From Oscillospiraceae bacterium (lineage in GTDB: Bacteria > Bacillota > Clostridia > Oscillospirales > Ruminococcaceae): DNA of 64,000 bases. This document shows positions 1-8,516 of this stretch, one piece after another. The stretch covers positions 34,659-98,658 of the forward strand of contig JAAWRH010000009.1 in the NCBI GenBank assembly GCA_022800935.1, in the 5' to 3' direction. The first letter of the stretch is position 1. Each line of letters opens with the position of its first letter. A program made the translations under genes and the position numbers. Under the pieces are notes generated by a model. The model did not search any database, was not told the origin of the DNA, and saw only the letters and a list, made by a program, of their open reading frames with translations.

Positions 1-481
1 TTATCACAATGTTCTTGATCTGCCGGAACTCCTTCTGCCGGGACAGGGGCAGGCGTTCCGGCAGATCGTCTTTGTAGGTTTTCAAGACTTCTTCCCGCAG
101 GTCATACCAACAGCTGTATGCCTGGGACACGCAAGGTTCCTTTTCCAGCTCGTCCACAATTTCATCCACCAGCTTTTTCAGCGAGGGTTTGAGATAGCCG
201 TATTGTTTTTTCCCTTTTGTTTCTTTTAACTGCTGGGAAAGCTTCTCCAACAACGGCGCTATCCTATCGTTTTGAAACGCTCCTCTCTGCATTAGATGGA
301 TGAGCTGCTCCAGCTTTTCCTTTGCAGCTTGTGCAGTCTCATCCCTTCTCTGGGTCTGCCGGGAATAGATTTCGGTCAGCTCCTGACGAAAGATACGTCC
401 CGCCAGCTCTGACTTTATATTTGCCAGCCCCTGCTTGGTGAGGAAACCTTTGGACGGGTCTGCGCTGTAACAGACCATGTG
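1..481 (-). CDS. Conjugative relaxase (MobP/MobL type), 3' exon, partial at the window edge
   Basis: This is the downstream part of the relaxase that nicks oriT and leads the transferred strand. It begins in frame with the codons for His-Met-Val-Cys-Tyr-Ser-Ala-Asp-Pro, which complete the HPHVHMV metal-binding motif whose first half ends the upstream exon at 3028. The frame stays open to the window edge, with helical, charged sequence (LKKLVDEIVDELEKE and similar) typical of the region after the catalytic domain. The stop codon lies outside the window. Without splicing of the intron at 482-3027 the enzyme would be cut inside its active site. The family call rests on the motif and on the MobC-like gene upstream. 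Confidence 0.85.
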
Positions 482-543
482 ATAAGGTAGGCGTGACCGT
501 GCCATACCGACTTGCATCGGCGGTTTCAGTCAGGCCCCCTCCC

Positions 544-577
544 GAACCGGACGTACACTTCTCAGCGTATCCGGCTC
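544..577 (-). ncRNA. Group II intron 1 domain V hairpin
   Basis: A 34-nt hairpin with arms GAGCCGGA and TCCGGTTC around an inner stem, lying between the intron ORF stop and the 3' splice site. It carries the AGC triad near its base that is diagnostic of the catalytic domain V. Its position 62 nt from the intron 3' end leaves room for domain VI with the branch-point adenosine. Confidence 0.8.
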
Positions 578-593
578 TCCATTCAACCATAAT

Positions 594-2420
594 TTAGAGC
601 TGTCCGACCTTAACCTGTAAGAAACAGGCCGGACATAATGCCAGAGATTTTCTTTTCATGCTAATCATCAGCAATTCAGAGGGAAGTTCGTTCCCAAGGT
701 CTTTCATACGGCGCACATGATGCATTTGGATATCTTCCGCCAGCTCCCCGCACAATTCACACACCTTGCGCTTTAGCCGCATGGCCAAGCCATTTTTCTT
801 TTGGTACTTGCGATACTGCGGCAGCACGTCCACAAAATCCAGCATATCGTCTTTGACCTGTTTGAAGCCATCATGATAGAGCTCACAGCGCTTCATGCCT
901 GCCTTGGTCGAGTAGTCCACACCGAATACGCCATCACGCATATATTTTTGCTTTATCTTGTTTACGGTCGTGCGGTATTTGCCCGCAAATGTTTTGTACA
1001 TACTTTTTTTCATGATGTGTGCGAATTTATCAAGGGTTGATACATTCTGCGCCAGACGGTAATAATTATAAATGCCCCTGATTTCAGAATTGAATTTACT
1101 GATGATTTCAATATCCTGATTGTTCATGAGGTAGCCCCTATGAACAGTTTTCCACCGCTCATTTCCATTTTCATCCTTTTTGATTTTGAACGCTCCATAT
1201 TCCAACAGCTTCCCAAACCACTTTTCATGCGGCATGGTGAGTTTTACCCGATGGTTCCATAGCCTTTGCAAACGTCCTTTGCTGTTACGCTTATAGCTAC
1301 TGTCCCGTGTAATGTTGAAATCATAACCCAGATACCGCACTGGCTCTGACGAGTGCGTGATTTTGGTTTTTTGCTCAGACAGGGTGAGATGTAATATGTC
1401 ACGGAGAAAGTTTCCTATATCGGATTTCACCTGCTCTGCATCCGCTTTTGAGCCAATCACGCCAATCACAAAGTCATCGGCGTAGCGGTTATACTGGATT
1501 CGTTTATAGGAACTGTCCTGTACGGGATAGGGCGGCAGCCGAAGTTTTTCAAGCTGAACCTGGCGAAGCTGCTTTGACAACTCTTTGCGCTCGGCCTCCG
1601 GCAGAGTATTCTTTGAGGCATTGTACTTTTTGCGGAGCCGTTCATGAGTACCGTTGAGCCGGGAATACTCTTTTGTCACACGGCGCTTCTTCCCGCCAAG
1701 GTCGAAATGCTTTTTGTACTGCTCCATAAAAGTATCCAGCTCTGACAGATAGATGTTTGCCAAAATCGGACTCATACCCGAACCCTGCGGTGTGCCGGAA
1801 TAGGTTTTGTGGTATACCCATTGCTCCATATAACCCGCTTTTAGGAACTTCCACATCAGGCTGATAAAATACTCATCCTTGATGCGGCGGCGTAGCAGGT
1901 TAATGAGAACATGGTGGTCAAAATTATCAAAACACGCTTTGATGTCGCCTTCTACGACCCACTTTGCCCCAGTGAAGGTAGTTTGTACCTCCAACAGCGC
2001 CGTATGGCAGCTCCTGTTTGGGCGAAACCCATGAGAATGGACTGAAAAGCCAGGTTCATAAATGGCTTCCAGCAGCATTCGGATAATTTCCTGTACCAGT
2101 TTATCATCTGTGGATGGGATACCCAGCGGCCGCTTTTTGCTGGAATTTTTCTTTACAATATATGTGCGCCTCGCTGGATTTGGTTTATAGCTGTGGTCTT
2201 TTAGTGAGGCAATGATACGGTTTATACGCGCTTCACTCATACCGTCCAGGGTCATTCCGTCCGTTCCCTGCGTCATACTCCCCTGTGAGGAGGCAATGTT
2301 GCGATACGCAAGGAGATAAAATTCTGGATTATACAGGTTTCGATACAGCCGCTCATAGCTGTACTCTTTGTTCATGGCATGTTGCTCTAAGGTTTTCAAT
2401 ACTTGAACTGGACTTCTCAT
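594..2420 (-). CDS. Group II intron-encoded reverse transcriptase/maturase (608 aa)
   Basis: A multifunctional protein that helps its intron RNA splice and drives retrohoming by target-primed reverse transcription. An N-terminal RT domain includes GTPQGSGMSPILANIYL and the catalytic YADD at about residue 315 (NRYADDFVIG). The maturase X domain follows, and a Cys/His-rich endonuclease-like tail begins CELC and contains MHH. The tail is unusual. The final part reads CPACFLQVKVGQL, where related proteins usually have a CPxCH...H pattern, so two metal-binding histidines look replaced. The RT core seems intact, so splicing may persist even if second-strand cleavage is weakened. The start is the first ATG after the ribozyme 5' domains. 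Confidence 0.93.
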   Translation of the reverse strand: MRSPVQVLKTLEQHAMNKEYSYERLYRNLYNPEFYLLAYRNIASSQGSMTQGTDGMTLDGMSEARINRIIASLKDHSYKPNPARRTYIVKKNSSKKRPLGIPSTDDKLVQEIIRMLLEAIYEPGFSVHSHGFRPNRSCHTALLEVQTTFTGAKWVVEGDIKACFDNFDHHVLINLLRRRIKDEYFISLMWKFLKAGYMEQWVYHKTYSGTPQGSGMSPILANIYLSELDTFMEQYKKHFDLGGKKRRVTKEYSRLNGTHERLRKKYNASKNTLPEAERKELSKQLRQVQLEKLRLPPYPVQDSSYKRIQYNRYADDFVIGVIGSKADAEQVKSDIGNFLRDILHLTLSEQKTKITHSSEPVRYLGYDFNITRDSSYKRNSKGRLQRLWNHRVKLTMPHEKWFGKLLEYGAFKIKKDENGNERWKTVHRGYLMNNQDIEIISKFNSEIRGIYNYYRLAQNVSTLDKFAHIMKKSMYKTFAGKYRTTVNKIKQKYMRDGVFGVDYSTKAGMKRCELYHDGFKQVKDDMLDFVDVLPQYRKYQKKNGLAMRLKRKVCELCGELAEDIQMHHVRRMKDLGNELPSELLMISMKRKSLALCPACFLQVKVGQL

Positions 2421-3027
2421 GGTGCCTCACGCACCTTTCCTGTTAAAATATTGATGTTGAACTGCTCCCCTTCGCCTTGTGAACTGCGTTACAGTCTCTA
2501 ACTACTACGGGAGCTGTGTTGCCGTGGTGAATATTCAGAACCGCTTTTCTCATAGCGTTCATAGCCGCGAATGGACGGCTTTTCGCTTTAGGCAATCTCC
2601 GTTTAGCACTGCTGAAACATGAGCGCTCCGTGTTGTCGGATGTGACTTTCGTCATTTTCCACTTTCCTGTGGATGGCTTGCCGTGAATATCCCACACACA
2701 TACCACGTCCACGCATGTGTGCCGCGGCACCGGCGAGTTTAGCTTCCATACGCCGGAGGTCACCCTGTGCCCAGCCTCTGACTATCAAGCAGGCAGTTTA
2801 GCTTTCATCCTTGTACACGATTTTTCGTCTCTCTGCACCTATGCCCGTGAAGCTCGGACACACCACATACTCCGGCATGCTGCACTCCCCATCCGGTTTC
2901 CCTTTTGGATAAGCCGGGAGACGATAGGGTGTGGGAAAACCCGCGTTGATATTTTTTCCTACTACTTGCTCAAGGTAGAATTTCATACAGCCCACGGACA
3001 GCGAATGAGCTGTCCTTACGGACGCAC

Positions 3028-3465
3028 GACGTGGGGATGTTCGCCCTCATCGTGAAACGCCGCATACCACCGAAACTGTTCCCAGGGGATTTTCATCTGC
3101 TCTGCCATCTCCATAGCATAGGAATTGAGCAGGGCTTTCCAGCTTTCGGCGTTGTCATAACCAAGTCTGGCCGCGTCTTCACGCTTCAGGGAGATGATGG
3201 GCGTCCACACATTTCCGGGATGCTCTGAGACTTCCTTTGCAATCCTGGACAGCACCAGAGGTTCGTCCGAACCAGAAAACAGCCCGTGGGAGTGAGGACG
3301 GGTTGCCATGTAGTCCACATATTTTCCTTTCTGCTCAACCCTCTTGGATTCCTTTATCAGCTCCACCCCTTCCCTGGTGGCGATGTACCCCACATAGTTT
3401 TTCAGATGGACGGCCCGTTTTGCCCCTCCCTTGATGTATGGACACTTCAAAATAAGCCTTGGCAT
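3028..3465 (-). CDS. Conjugative relaxase (MobP/MobL type), 5' exon
   Basis: The N-terminal 146 residues of the relaxase. It starts MPRLILKCPYIKGG and includes the YVGYIATREGVE segment and FHDEGEHPHV, the first half of the histidine triad motif that binds the catalytic metal. The exon is exactly 146 codons and stops at the GTGCG start of intron 1. The ATG directly follows the TAA of the MobC-like gene (3466), so the two are translationally coupled. Unspliced message would add only VRP before a stop and give an inactive stub. Family assignment is from the N-terminal motifs and the linked accessory gene. Exact MOB subtype is inferred as MobP3-like. Confidence 0.88.
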
Positions 3466-3873
3466 TTAGTCCACCCCCTTCTGGTATCTCACCGCCTCCT
3501 GGAACGAAATGCTGCCGTTGGTCTTCTTAACCTCCCGGACACATCTGTTCCGCAGCTTTTCTATATCGCTTTCGCTGATATCCAACTCGGATGCCAGCAC
3601 ATTCATCATGATCGACACCTCCACTGCCAGCTTGAAGAGCAGGCGGGCGGTGCGGTTTTCCGAGTCCTGCACAATTCCTTTCAGTGTTGCCGCGAAAACC
3701 GGCGGCAGAAAATCCACGCTGTCCTTGGCGGAAATATGTCCCGCGTAAAAATGGATGGCCTTTTCAATAAACTCGTTCTGGCTCTGACAGTTGTCCCTGG
3801 GACACAAATCCTTCACCAGCTGTTGGGTTTCCGGTGATATCCGCAGGGCAAATTTTACTTTTTCTCTCGACAC
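3466..3873 (-). CDS. MobC-like relaxosome accessory protein (135 aa)
   Basis: A small protein with a ribbon-helix-helix type N-terminus (VKFALRISPETQQLVKDLC, then SQNEFIEKAIHFYAGHI), the fold used by MobC and other plasmid mobilisation proteins to bind oriT and recruit the relaxase. The C-terminal half is helical with no recognised domain. It sits between the presumed oriT and the relaxase and ends one base before the relaxase ATG, the classic relaxosome layout. The role as oriT-binding partner is inferred from the fold and the position. Confidence 0.72.
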   Translation of the reverse strand: MSREKVKFALRISPETQQLVKDLCPRDNCQSQNEFIEKAIHFYAGHISAKDSVDFLPPVFAATLKGIVQDSENRTARLLFKLAVEVSIMMNVLASELDISESDIEKLRNRCVREVKKTNGSISFQEAVRYQKGVD

Positions 3874-4239
3874 TTAAAAATCCCTCCAATCGTCTCAAAA
3901 AGAGGCTTGATCCCCGTCTTGATTCCTCTAAAAATCCCGTCGTTATGGGAAAATCCGGTACAGGCAATCCCCGACCTGACCCCAGGAGGGGAAAAGTGAC
4001 CCCCGCGAAGAACGTCCCCCGACCCGCATTGCGGGGCGATGTGAGCTGTGCGAGGGGGCCTGCGTGACCCCCGCACTTTATCCTGCTTGGAAATCCACCT
4101 CTCCGTTCCGCCTGGGTCACCCCGAAGAGGAGACCTTCCAAAGCTCCCCAAAACGCTCCCAAACGGGGGCGTTTCCAGGCTTGTCTGGTTCTTTCCCGCA
4201 CCCAGTCTGGAAAACTCCAACACGGCCCCAACAGGCGGG
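3874..4239 (-). other. Non-coding region with repeats, putative oriT
   Basis: 366 bp without a convincing gene on either strand; the long overlapping ORFs here have low-complexity composition. It contains a direct repeat GTGACCCCCGC at 3996-4006 and 4064-4074 (plus strand), and between them an inverted repeat CCCGC-ATT-GCGGG at 4023-4035, in a stretch with many C and G runs. Repeats flanking a small palindrome immediately upstream of mobC and relaxase genes are the usual anatomy of a transfer origin. The nick site cannot be read from sequence alone. Confidence 0.55.
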
Positions 4240-4629
4240 TCACACGGGCTTGCTGTTCTTTCCCTTCAGCACCCGGAAACTGTTTTCCGTATAGGAGAGG
4301 CCGTTTTCCCTTACCACGCGGTCAAGGACGGCGAGCATCTCCTCCTCTTCCAGCTTTACTTCATCCTCTGGGTTGTCGTAGCAAACCCACTCCGGCGCGT
4401 CCAGCCTGTCCCTGACCAAAACGTCGTAACCCAACCGCAGGCTGCCGTTCAAGCGAAACAGCACCGCGCTGATCTTCACATACCCTGCTGTCAGCGCCGC
4501 CGCTTCTCGCTCGAAAAAATCCTCCGGCGCTTGTCTTTTCAGAACTTCTACTTCTTCTGCGTTCAAATATTGTTCAAATTTATAACGGCTTCCCAGAAGC
4601 CTTTGCAGCGTTTCTTTTTTCATCTTCAC
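4240..4629 (-). CDS. Conserved ICE accessory protein of unknown function (129 aa)
   Basis: An acidic cytoplasmic protein with no signal peptide or membrane segment. It contains YKFEQYLNAEEVEVLKRQ and a beta-rich middle with VCYDNPEDEVKLEEEEMLAVLD. I recall similar proteins from Clostridia mobile elements, where they carry only DUF labels, and do not assign a function. The ATG overlaps the stop of the gamma-glutamylcyclotransferase gene (4626) by four bases, so it is the last gene of the small-gene operon that begins with the amidoligase. Confidence 0.7.
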   Translation of the reverse strand: MKMKKETLQRLLGSRYKFEQYLNAEEVEVLKRQAPEDFFEREAAALTAGYVKISAVLFRLNGSLRLGYDVLVRDRLDAPEWVCYDNPEDEVKLEEEEMLAVLDRVVRENGLSYTENSFRVLKGKNSKPV

Positions 4630-5150
4630 AGCGTCATTCCCTCCCCCAGTTCAAACAAATCCATATCGTATTCCTCCTCCAGCCCGTAGATATCCATCTC
4701 AAAATACTCCCGGACGCTTTTCATAAGGGCGTTGTTAAGCGTTTCTTCATTTAAGCCGCAGTCCAGATACCCCTCCAGCACCGTCTGGTAATACCCCTTG
4801 GACGGCAGCCCGAAACCCATCTTCAAATCCATGACATATACCATTGCGTCCACTGTTCCGCCGTCGGTCCGCACAGGGATATCCTGTTTAAAATAGTGGG
4901 TTGGAACACCCTCATATCTATCTAGGGAATGTTCATCCCTTGGGCCTATCTCCCACAGCGCCACCGGGACGCTGGAGCCCTCCTTTGGCGCTATGGTTGC
5001 ATACGCGCCGGACGGCCTCCCCTTGAATTGGAGCTCATAGCCCTCTATCCAGCCGGTCGTATTCAGCTTGGCGTCCGGGCATCGGTATCTCATCTGCCGG
5101 AGGTTCAGGTTGCTTCCATACGCCGCGTACAGCTTTGTCTTCATCTTCAT
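4626..5150 (-). CDS. Gamma-glutamylcyclotransferase/AIG2-like protein (174 aa)
   Basis: A member of the AIG2/GGCT fold, whose enzymes release gamma-glutamyl-linked amines as 5-oxoproline. The signature YGSNL is at residues 11-15, and the probable catalytic glutamate is in RYEGVP near residue 79, followed by the usual Y and V-rich strands. It lies 13 bp downstream of the amidoligase gene on the same strand. In published comparative genomics, amidoligases and AIG2-like enzymes are recurrent neighbours, proposed to add and trim peptide-like amide bonds. The extra C-terminal 40 residues (EEEYDMDLFELGEG) are acidic. The substrate is unknown. Confidence 0.85.
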   Translation of the reverse strand: MKMKTKLYAAYGSNLNLRQMRYRCPDAKLNTTGWIEGYELQFKGRPSGAYATIAPKEGSSVPVALWEIGPRDEHSLDRYEGVPTHYFKQDIPVRTDGGTVDAMVYVMDLKMGFGLPSKGYYQTVLEGYLDCGLNEETLNNALMKSVREYFEMDIYGLEEEYDMDLFELGEGMTL

Positions 5151-5163
5151 TCCTCATTTCTTT

Positions 5164-6180
5164 TCACATAGAGGGAGTAAATTCTATCCCATGCTCCTCC
5201 TGCTCTTCGGTTTCTTCCGGTTCAAATTCTTGGAGCAGCTCTTCCAAACTGGAAGACTGTTCCTGTCTAGCCCTTTCCGCCAGCCGCTGTCTCTGCTGCT
5301 CCGCCTGGGCCGGGTCCCTCCACGCTATGTTTCCCTCCAGGTTTGACAGCAGGTGATGTCGGGCCGTTTTGAATTCGTCCCCTATCATCCCCAGCCGCAG
5401 AAGCCAGGTGCGAAAGGTATATTTTTCATTGGGGGAGGCCGTCTTGATACGCTGGGCGCGTTTTTGAACCAGCGCCTGGTGGCTGATTGCCAAACATAGC
5501 TGGATGTACGCTTTCACCTTTCCCGCATGGAGGGTGGAGTTAAACAGGCGAAACTCAATCGTCCCCTTGGAGAAGACACTGTGCAGATTCAGGGCCTTGT
5601 ACCGGGATTCGTCGTAGTGCTCGTGTCTGCTGCCCCTTCCGGCATACCAGATTCGTTCCAGCTCCTCCATAGATTTGGGCCGCTGGCTGTTGAGCCTGTC
5701 CAGAAAACCGGTGTCCGCCTTTCCGCAGTACCTTTCGCGGGCCACCTCCACGTCCAGCGCCTTGTACAGCAGGTCTTCCTTTGCCGCCATGATGTTCACA
5801 ATGTTTCGCAGCGTTGCCGCCGTATGGCTGGCCGCATCCACATGGACATGGATTCCGCAGGAGCTGTTAACTGTTGCGCCGGATGCCCTCAGCTTCCGCA
5901 CAATCTCCTGGACTGTCTCTATGTCCCGGTATTGGCAGATGGGCGAGACCAGTTCCACCGCGTACTTCTGGTTCACACGTCCCGACGAAGCCTCCACGCG
6001 GATAGACGAATCCCTGACCACCTTCCATTGCCGGTTGTCATTGTCTCGAACAGAATAGGCATCATATGTACCTCCTATATACACTGCCTGGGTATGAAAA
6101 TAACCGGCGATCACCTCGGCTGCCCGCGTCCTGGTGATCCCGGTCGTCTCTATCTCAATGCCAAAATTCTGGTTTCTCAT
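5164..6180 (-). CDS. Amidoligase family protein (glutamine synthetase-like fold, 338 aa)
   Basis: A COOH-amine ligase of the amidoligase family, predicted to form an amide bond using ATP. It begins FGIEIETTG, the metal/ATP-binding beta-strand with two glutamates. Next come VELVSPI (Glu on the second strand), SCGIHVHVD near residue 110, and TIEFRLFNSTLH, which together match the GS-like active-site pattern. A charged, Glu/Gln-rich tail from about residue 290 looks disordered. It overlaps the upstream 87-aa gene by four bases and is followed at 13 bp by the AIG2-like gene, giving a ligase plus cyclotransferase pair. The target (protein, peptide or cell-wall stem) cannot be told from sequence. 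Confidence 0.88.
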   Translation of the reverse strand: MRNQNFGIEIETTGITRTRAAEVIAGYFHTQAVYIGGTYDAYSVRDNDNRQWKVVRDSSIRVEASSGRVNQKYAVELVSPICQYRDIETVQEIVRKLRASGATVNSSCGIHVHVDAASHTAATLRNIVNIMAAKEDLLYKALDVEVARERYCGKADTGFLDRLNSQRPKSMEELERIWYAGRGSRHEHYDESRYKALNLHSVFSKGTIEFRLFNSTLHAGKVKAYIQLCLAISHQALVQKRAQRIKTASPNEKYTFRTWLLRLGMIGDEFKTARHHLLSNLEGNIAWRDPAQAEQQRQRLAERARQEQSSSLEELLQEFEPEETEEQEEHGIEFTPSM

Positions 6181-6440
6181 GCACCTTCACTTCCGTTAGT
6201 GCTATCGCCGGATTCAGAATGGTTCGGATTTCCCGGTCTTGCCCTCCTGGGGCGCTCCCTCGCCGGTGTTTCTTTTCTGCCCAGGTACTCCCGCACCGCC
6301 TCCGGCACCGTCTGCTCATACAAATTTTTCAATGCCTCGTCCATTTTCCTCTGAACGCTGCTCCGCTCTTTGCGCAGGGCAAACTCCAGCGCTTCCAGCT
6401 TTTCCTCCCCAAACAGAAGGACGATCTCTGTTTTCTTCAT
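6177..6440 (-). CDS. Small basic-tailed ICE protein, DUF6103-like (87 aa)
   Basis: The N-terminal half (KTEIVLLFGEEKLEALEFALRKE) predicts a strand followed by helices, resembling a ribbon-helix-helix or a short dimerisation unit. The C-terminus is rich in Arg and Pro (ETPARERPRRARPGNP). Similar proteins occur beside amidoligase genes in Clostridia conjugative elements, and I recall the label DUF6103 with moderate certainty. The stop overlaps the amidoligase ATG, suggesting coupled translation. A DNA-binding or scaffold role is possible but not shown. Confidence 0.65.
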   Translation of the reverse strand: MKKTEIVLLFGEEKLEALEFALRKERSSVQRKMDEALKNLYEQTVPEAVREYLGRKETPARERPRRARPGNPNHSESGDSTNGSEGA

Positions 6441-6455
6441 AAGCTTTTCCTCCCA

Positions 6456-6815
6456 TTAGAAAAAATAAATCTCTGCCTGCGGCTCCAGCTCCGGTTCCTC
6501 TCCTGAGAACAAATCCGGCTCCCCGAACCGTTCCATACACTCCCTTACCTGCTCGTCGGTCAAGGACACAAATTCTCCGCATCCATCGTCCCCCACAAGG
6601 AAAAACGGCCCGCAGACGATATCGAAATCGCCCAACCACCGGTTTGGCTCCATTCCGTTGAGTTTGCTTTCCTCGTTGCAGCACAGAACAATTCCATCGC
6701 CTATGTACACCGGCTGGAACAGCCCTCCGCCAACTTCCTTCTGAACATCCCTCAAAGTGTTTTCGATTTCCTTTTCATAGGGCCGCTCCCCAGGTTCCAC
6801 TTTTAAAATGCGCAT
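6456..6815 (-). CDS. DUF3846 domain protein (119 aa)
   Basis: Matches the DUF3846 pattern: a start of MRILKVEPGERPYEKEIENTL, then VGGGLFQPVYIGDGIVLCCNEESKLNG, and DIVCGPFFLVGDD. These small cytoplasmic proteins are common on Bacillota conjugative elements and phages and have no known biochemical function. The C-terminus is acidic (FSGEEPELEPQAEI), like several other small proteins here. It lies 16 bp upstream of the 87-aa gene in the same operon. Confidence 0.82.
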   Translation of the reverse strand: MRILKVEPGERPYEKEIENTLRDVQKEVGGGLFQPVYIGDGIVLCCNEESKLNGMEPNRWLGDFDIVCGPFFLVGDDGCGEFVSLTDEQVRECMERFGEPDLFSGEEPELEPQAEIYFF

Positions 6816-6836
6816 ACGTCTTTTCCTTTCTATCTC

Positions 6837-7943
6837 TCACAAATAATTTCTCGGATTCTGCGGCACGCCGTCCTGGATTACCTCCCAATGCAGATGGGGG
6901 CCGGTACTTCTTCCTGTGCTTCCGCTTTTGGCAATCACATCCCCGTCTGTCACCGTCTGCCCCTCCGTCACTAAGATTTCGGAACAATGAGCATACATTG
7001 TTACCAATCCGCCGCCGTGGTCTATCGCCACATGGTAGCCATAGCCGGTCTGCTTGTATCGGACAAATAACACCCTGCCGTCCTTGACCGCCCGGACGCC
7101 GGTTCCCAGCGGCACGCCCATGTCCAGTCCGGTGTGCCCTTCACTCCCTGCGCCCGTTGGGTTCTGGCGGTATCCGAATTCAGACGTCACCCGCTGGCTC
7201 CATCCTCCTTCCAGCGGGCTGACGAATCCGGCGGCAGACGGTGTCACATCTGAGTCCTTTGTCATTTCTTTAATCAGGTCATGGGTCCCGTTCCCTCCCT
7301 CCAGCGGCATATCCGCGCTGACATCGAAGTTGTTGTACATGACCCGAAGGTAGATTTCCGTGATATTGGCCTTGTCATCGGATGCCACCTCCCGTCCCGC
7401 ATACTCTCCTACATTCTCATAAATGGTTGGCAGGTCTGTTACCGGCACAGCCGCTGTATAGATTTCATCTATCTCGTGTTCTTCCCCCTCCTCGTCTACC
7501 CGGATTACCGTCCGCGTCCGCTGCTCGTACTCCACAAAGCACTCCACAAATTCCTTTGCCGCCGCCGAACGCAGCCGCAGATGGTCCGCCCCAAAATAGA
7601 GGGCGTAAAAAACAGCCTTGATCCTCGTGGAATCCAGGCTGTCCTCATCCTCCATTTTTAATTCTACCTCTGCAATCGCCCGGTCCAGAGAAGAAAAGCA
7701 GGAGCGCATTTCGGTGATGTACTCCCGGTATTCCGCTGGCATACTGGCGGGAATTACTCCGCCGTTGAAGGTCAGGTTCACAGCGGCGTTATTGTGTTTG
7801 GCTGTGCCGTAGAGCATAGAACAAATTACCGCTGCAATTAAAATAATAGGAACAGCGATGGATGCAATTACGATTCCTATTCCTTTCCACGTCCGTTTAT
7901 CAGACGCAAGGGCTATGGCCGCCTTAATTGCCGCAGCTGTCAT
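6837..7943 (-). CDS. Membrane-anchored M23 peptidase, conjugation cell-wall hydrolase (368 aa)
   Basis: Predicted to open peptidoglycan locally for the mating channel. A single hydrophobic segment near residues 20-45 (IGIVIASIAVPIILIAAVIC) anchors it. A central lysozyme-like or linker region includes NITEIYLRVMYNNFD. The C-terminal LytM/M23 domain carries the zinc ligands in GHTGLDMG (H and D) and HLHWE (HxH), plus YGYHVAIDHGGG. The start ATG overlaps the VirB4 stop by four bases, which ties it to the type IV secretion operon. Equivalent to VirB1-like or CwlT-like hydrolases of other ICEs. Confidence 0.92.
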   Translation of the reverse strand: MTAAAIKAAIALASDKRTWKGIGIVIASIAVPIILIAAVICSMLYGTAKHNNAAVNLTFNGGVIPASMPAEYREYITEMRSCFSSLDRAIAEVELKMEDEDSLDSTRIKAVFYALYFGADHLRLRSAAAKEFVECFVEYEQRTRTVIRVDEEGEEHEIDEIYTAAVPVTDLPTIYENVGEYAGREVASDDKANITEIYLRVMYNNFDVSADMPLEGGNGTHDLIKEMTKDSDVTPSAAGFVSPLEGGWSQRVTSEFGYRQNPTGAGSEGHTGLDMGVPLGTGVRAVKDGRVLFVRYKQTGYGYHVAIDHGGGLVTMYAHCSEILVTEGQTVTDGDVIAKSGSTGRSTGPHLHWEVIQDGVPQNPRNYL

Positions 7944-8469
7944 CTTCCACCGCCTTTCCCGTACAGTTCCAGCTTATGCTCCGGCGTTTTTACGACCAGG
8001 TTGTACCGCTCCGCCCCGCATTTGTAGAGACAGGAACCGGTCTGGCAGGCGAGGATCAGCCGGTATTCCGTTTCCTCCAGCTGGAGCGCGTCCATGTAAT
8101 CCCGTTTGTCTATGGTTCCGGGGTGGAACAGAAAGTGGTGGGTGGGGATGGAAAACAGCGGCTTGGTCATCTCCGCCACATCCGGCAGGAGGAAGTCGGA
8201 GATGTTCTGGCTGGCCAGCACAATCATGCTGTTTCTCTTTCTCACGCGCTTCATGGCGTTGCGAATGTAAGAGACTGCCATAGGATTGGAGAGGAACACA
8301 TGGAGCTCCTCAAAGATTCCCGCCGTGTTCCCACCGGAGATCAGGGCATGGCTGATGTAGGACAGGATATTGAACAGCATGGCGTCCTTGAAGTTTTTCC
8401 CGCTTTCCATCATGTCCTTGACCCCGAAAGTGACAAACCGGCTGGCGTCCACGTTGGTATGGCCGCTGA
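7940..8469 (-). CDS. VirB4/TraE conjugation ATPase, 3' exon
   Basis: The C-terminal 176 codons of the VirB4-type ATPase. It opens after splicing with SGHTNVDASRFVTFGVKDMM, a conserved stretch of the family, and continues with GIFEELHVFLSNP (Walker B-equivalent, acidic pair) and SMIVLASQNISDFLLP. The two exons sum to 2,433 nt, exactly 811 codons, so the spliced product is 810 residues with no frame disturbance. The stop codon overlaps the M23 hydrolase start. Confidence 0.88.
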
Positions 8470-8516
8470 ATAGTGATAGGTAAGCCTCCGATACTATCTC
8501 AGGCTTTTCCCCCACT

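Larger units (their letters stand above)
482..3027 (-). mobile_element. Group II intron 1, inserted in the relaxase catalytic motif
   Basis: A complete 2,546-bp retroelement consisting of a ribozyme plus the open reading frame at 594-2420. On the minus strand it starts GTGCGTCC, matching the GUGYG group II 5' consensus, and ends CCTTAT, with the required AY end. About 600 nt before the ORF (2421-3027) should hold ribozyme domains I to IV, and 482-593 holds domains V and VI. Removing it joins the relaxase codons for HPHV directly to HMV in phase 0, which fixes both ends. It is in the same orientation as the host gene, as needed for splicing. Boundaries come from reading the sequence, not from a covariance model. 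Confidence 0.9.

Noticed and set aside
3764..4243. Overlapping ORFs on both strands in the putative oriT
   Set aside because: They have phage-unlike, low-complexity composition, no ribosome sites and conflict with each other.
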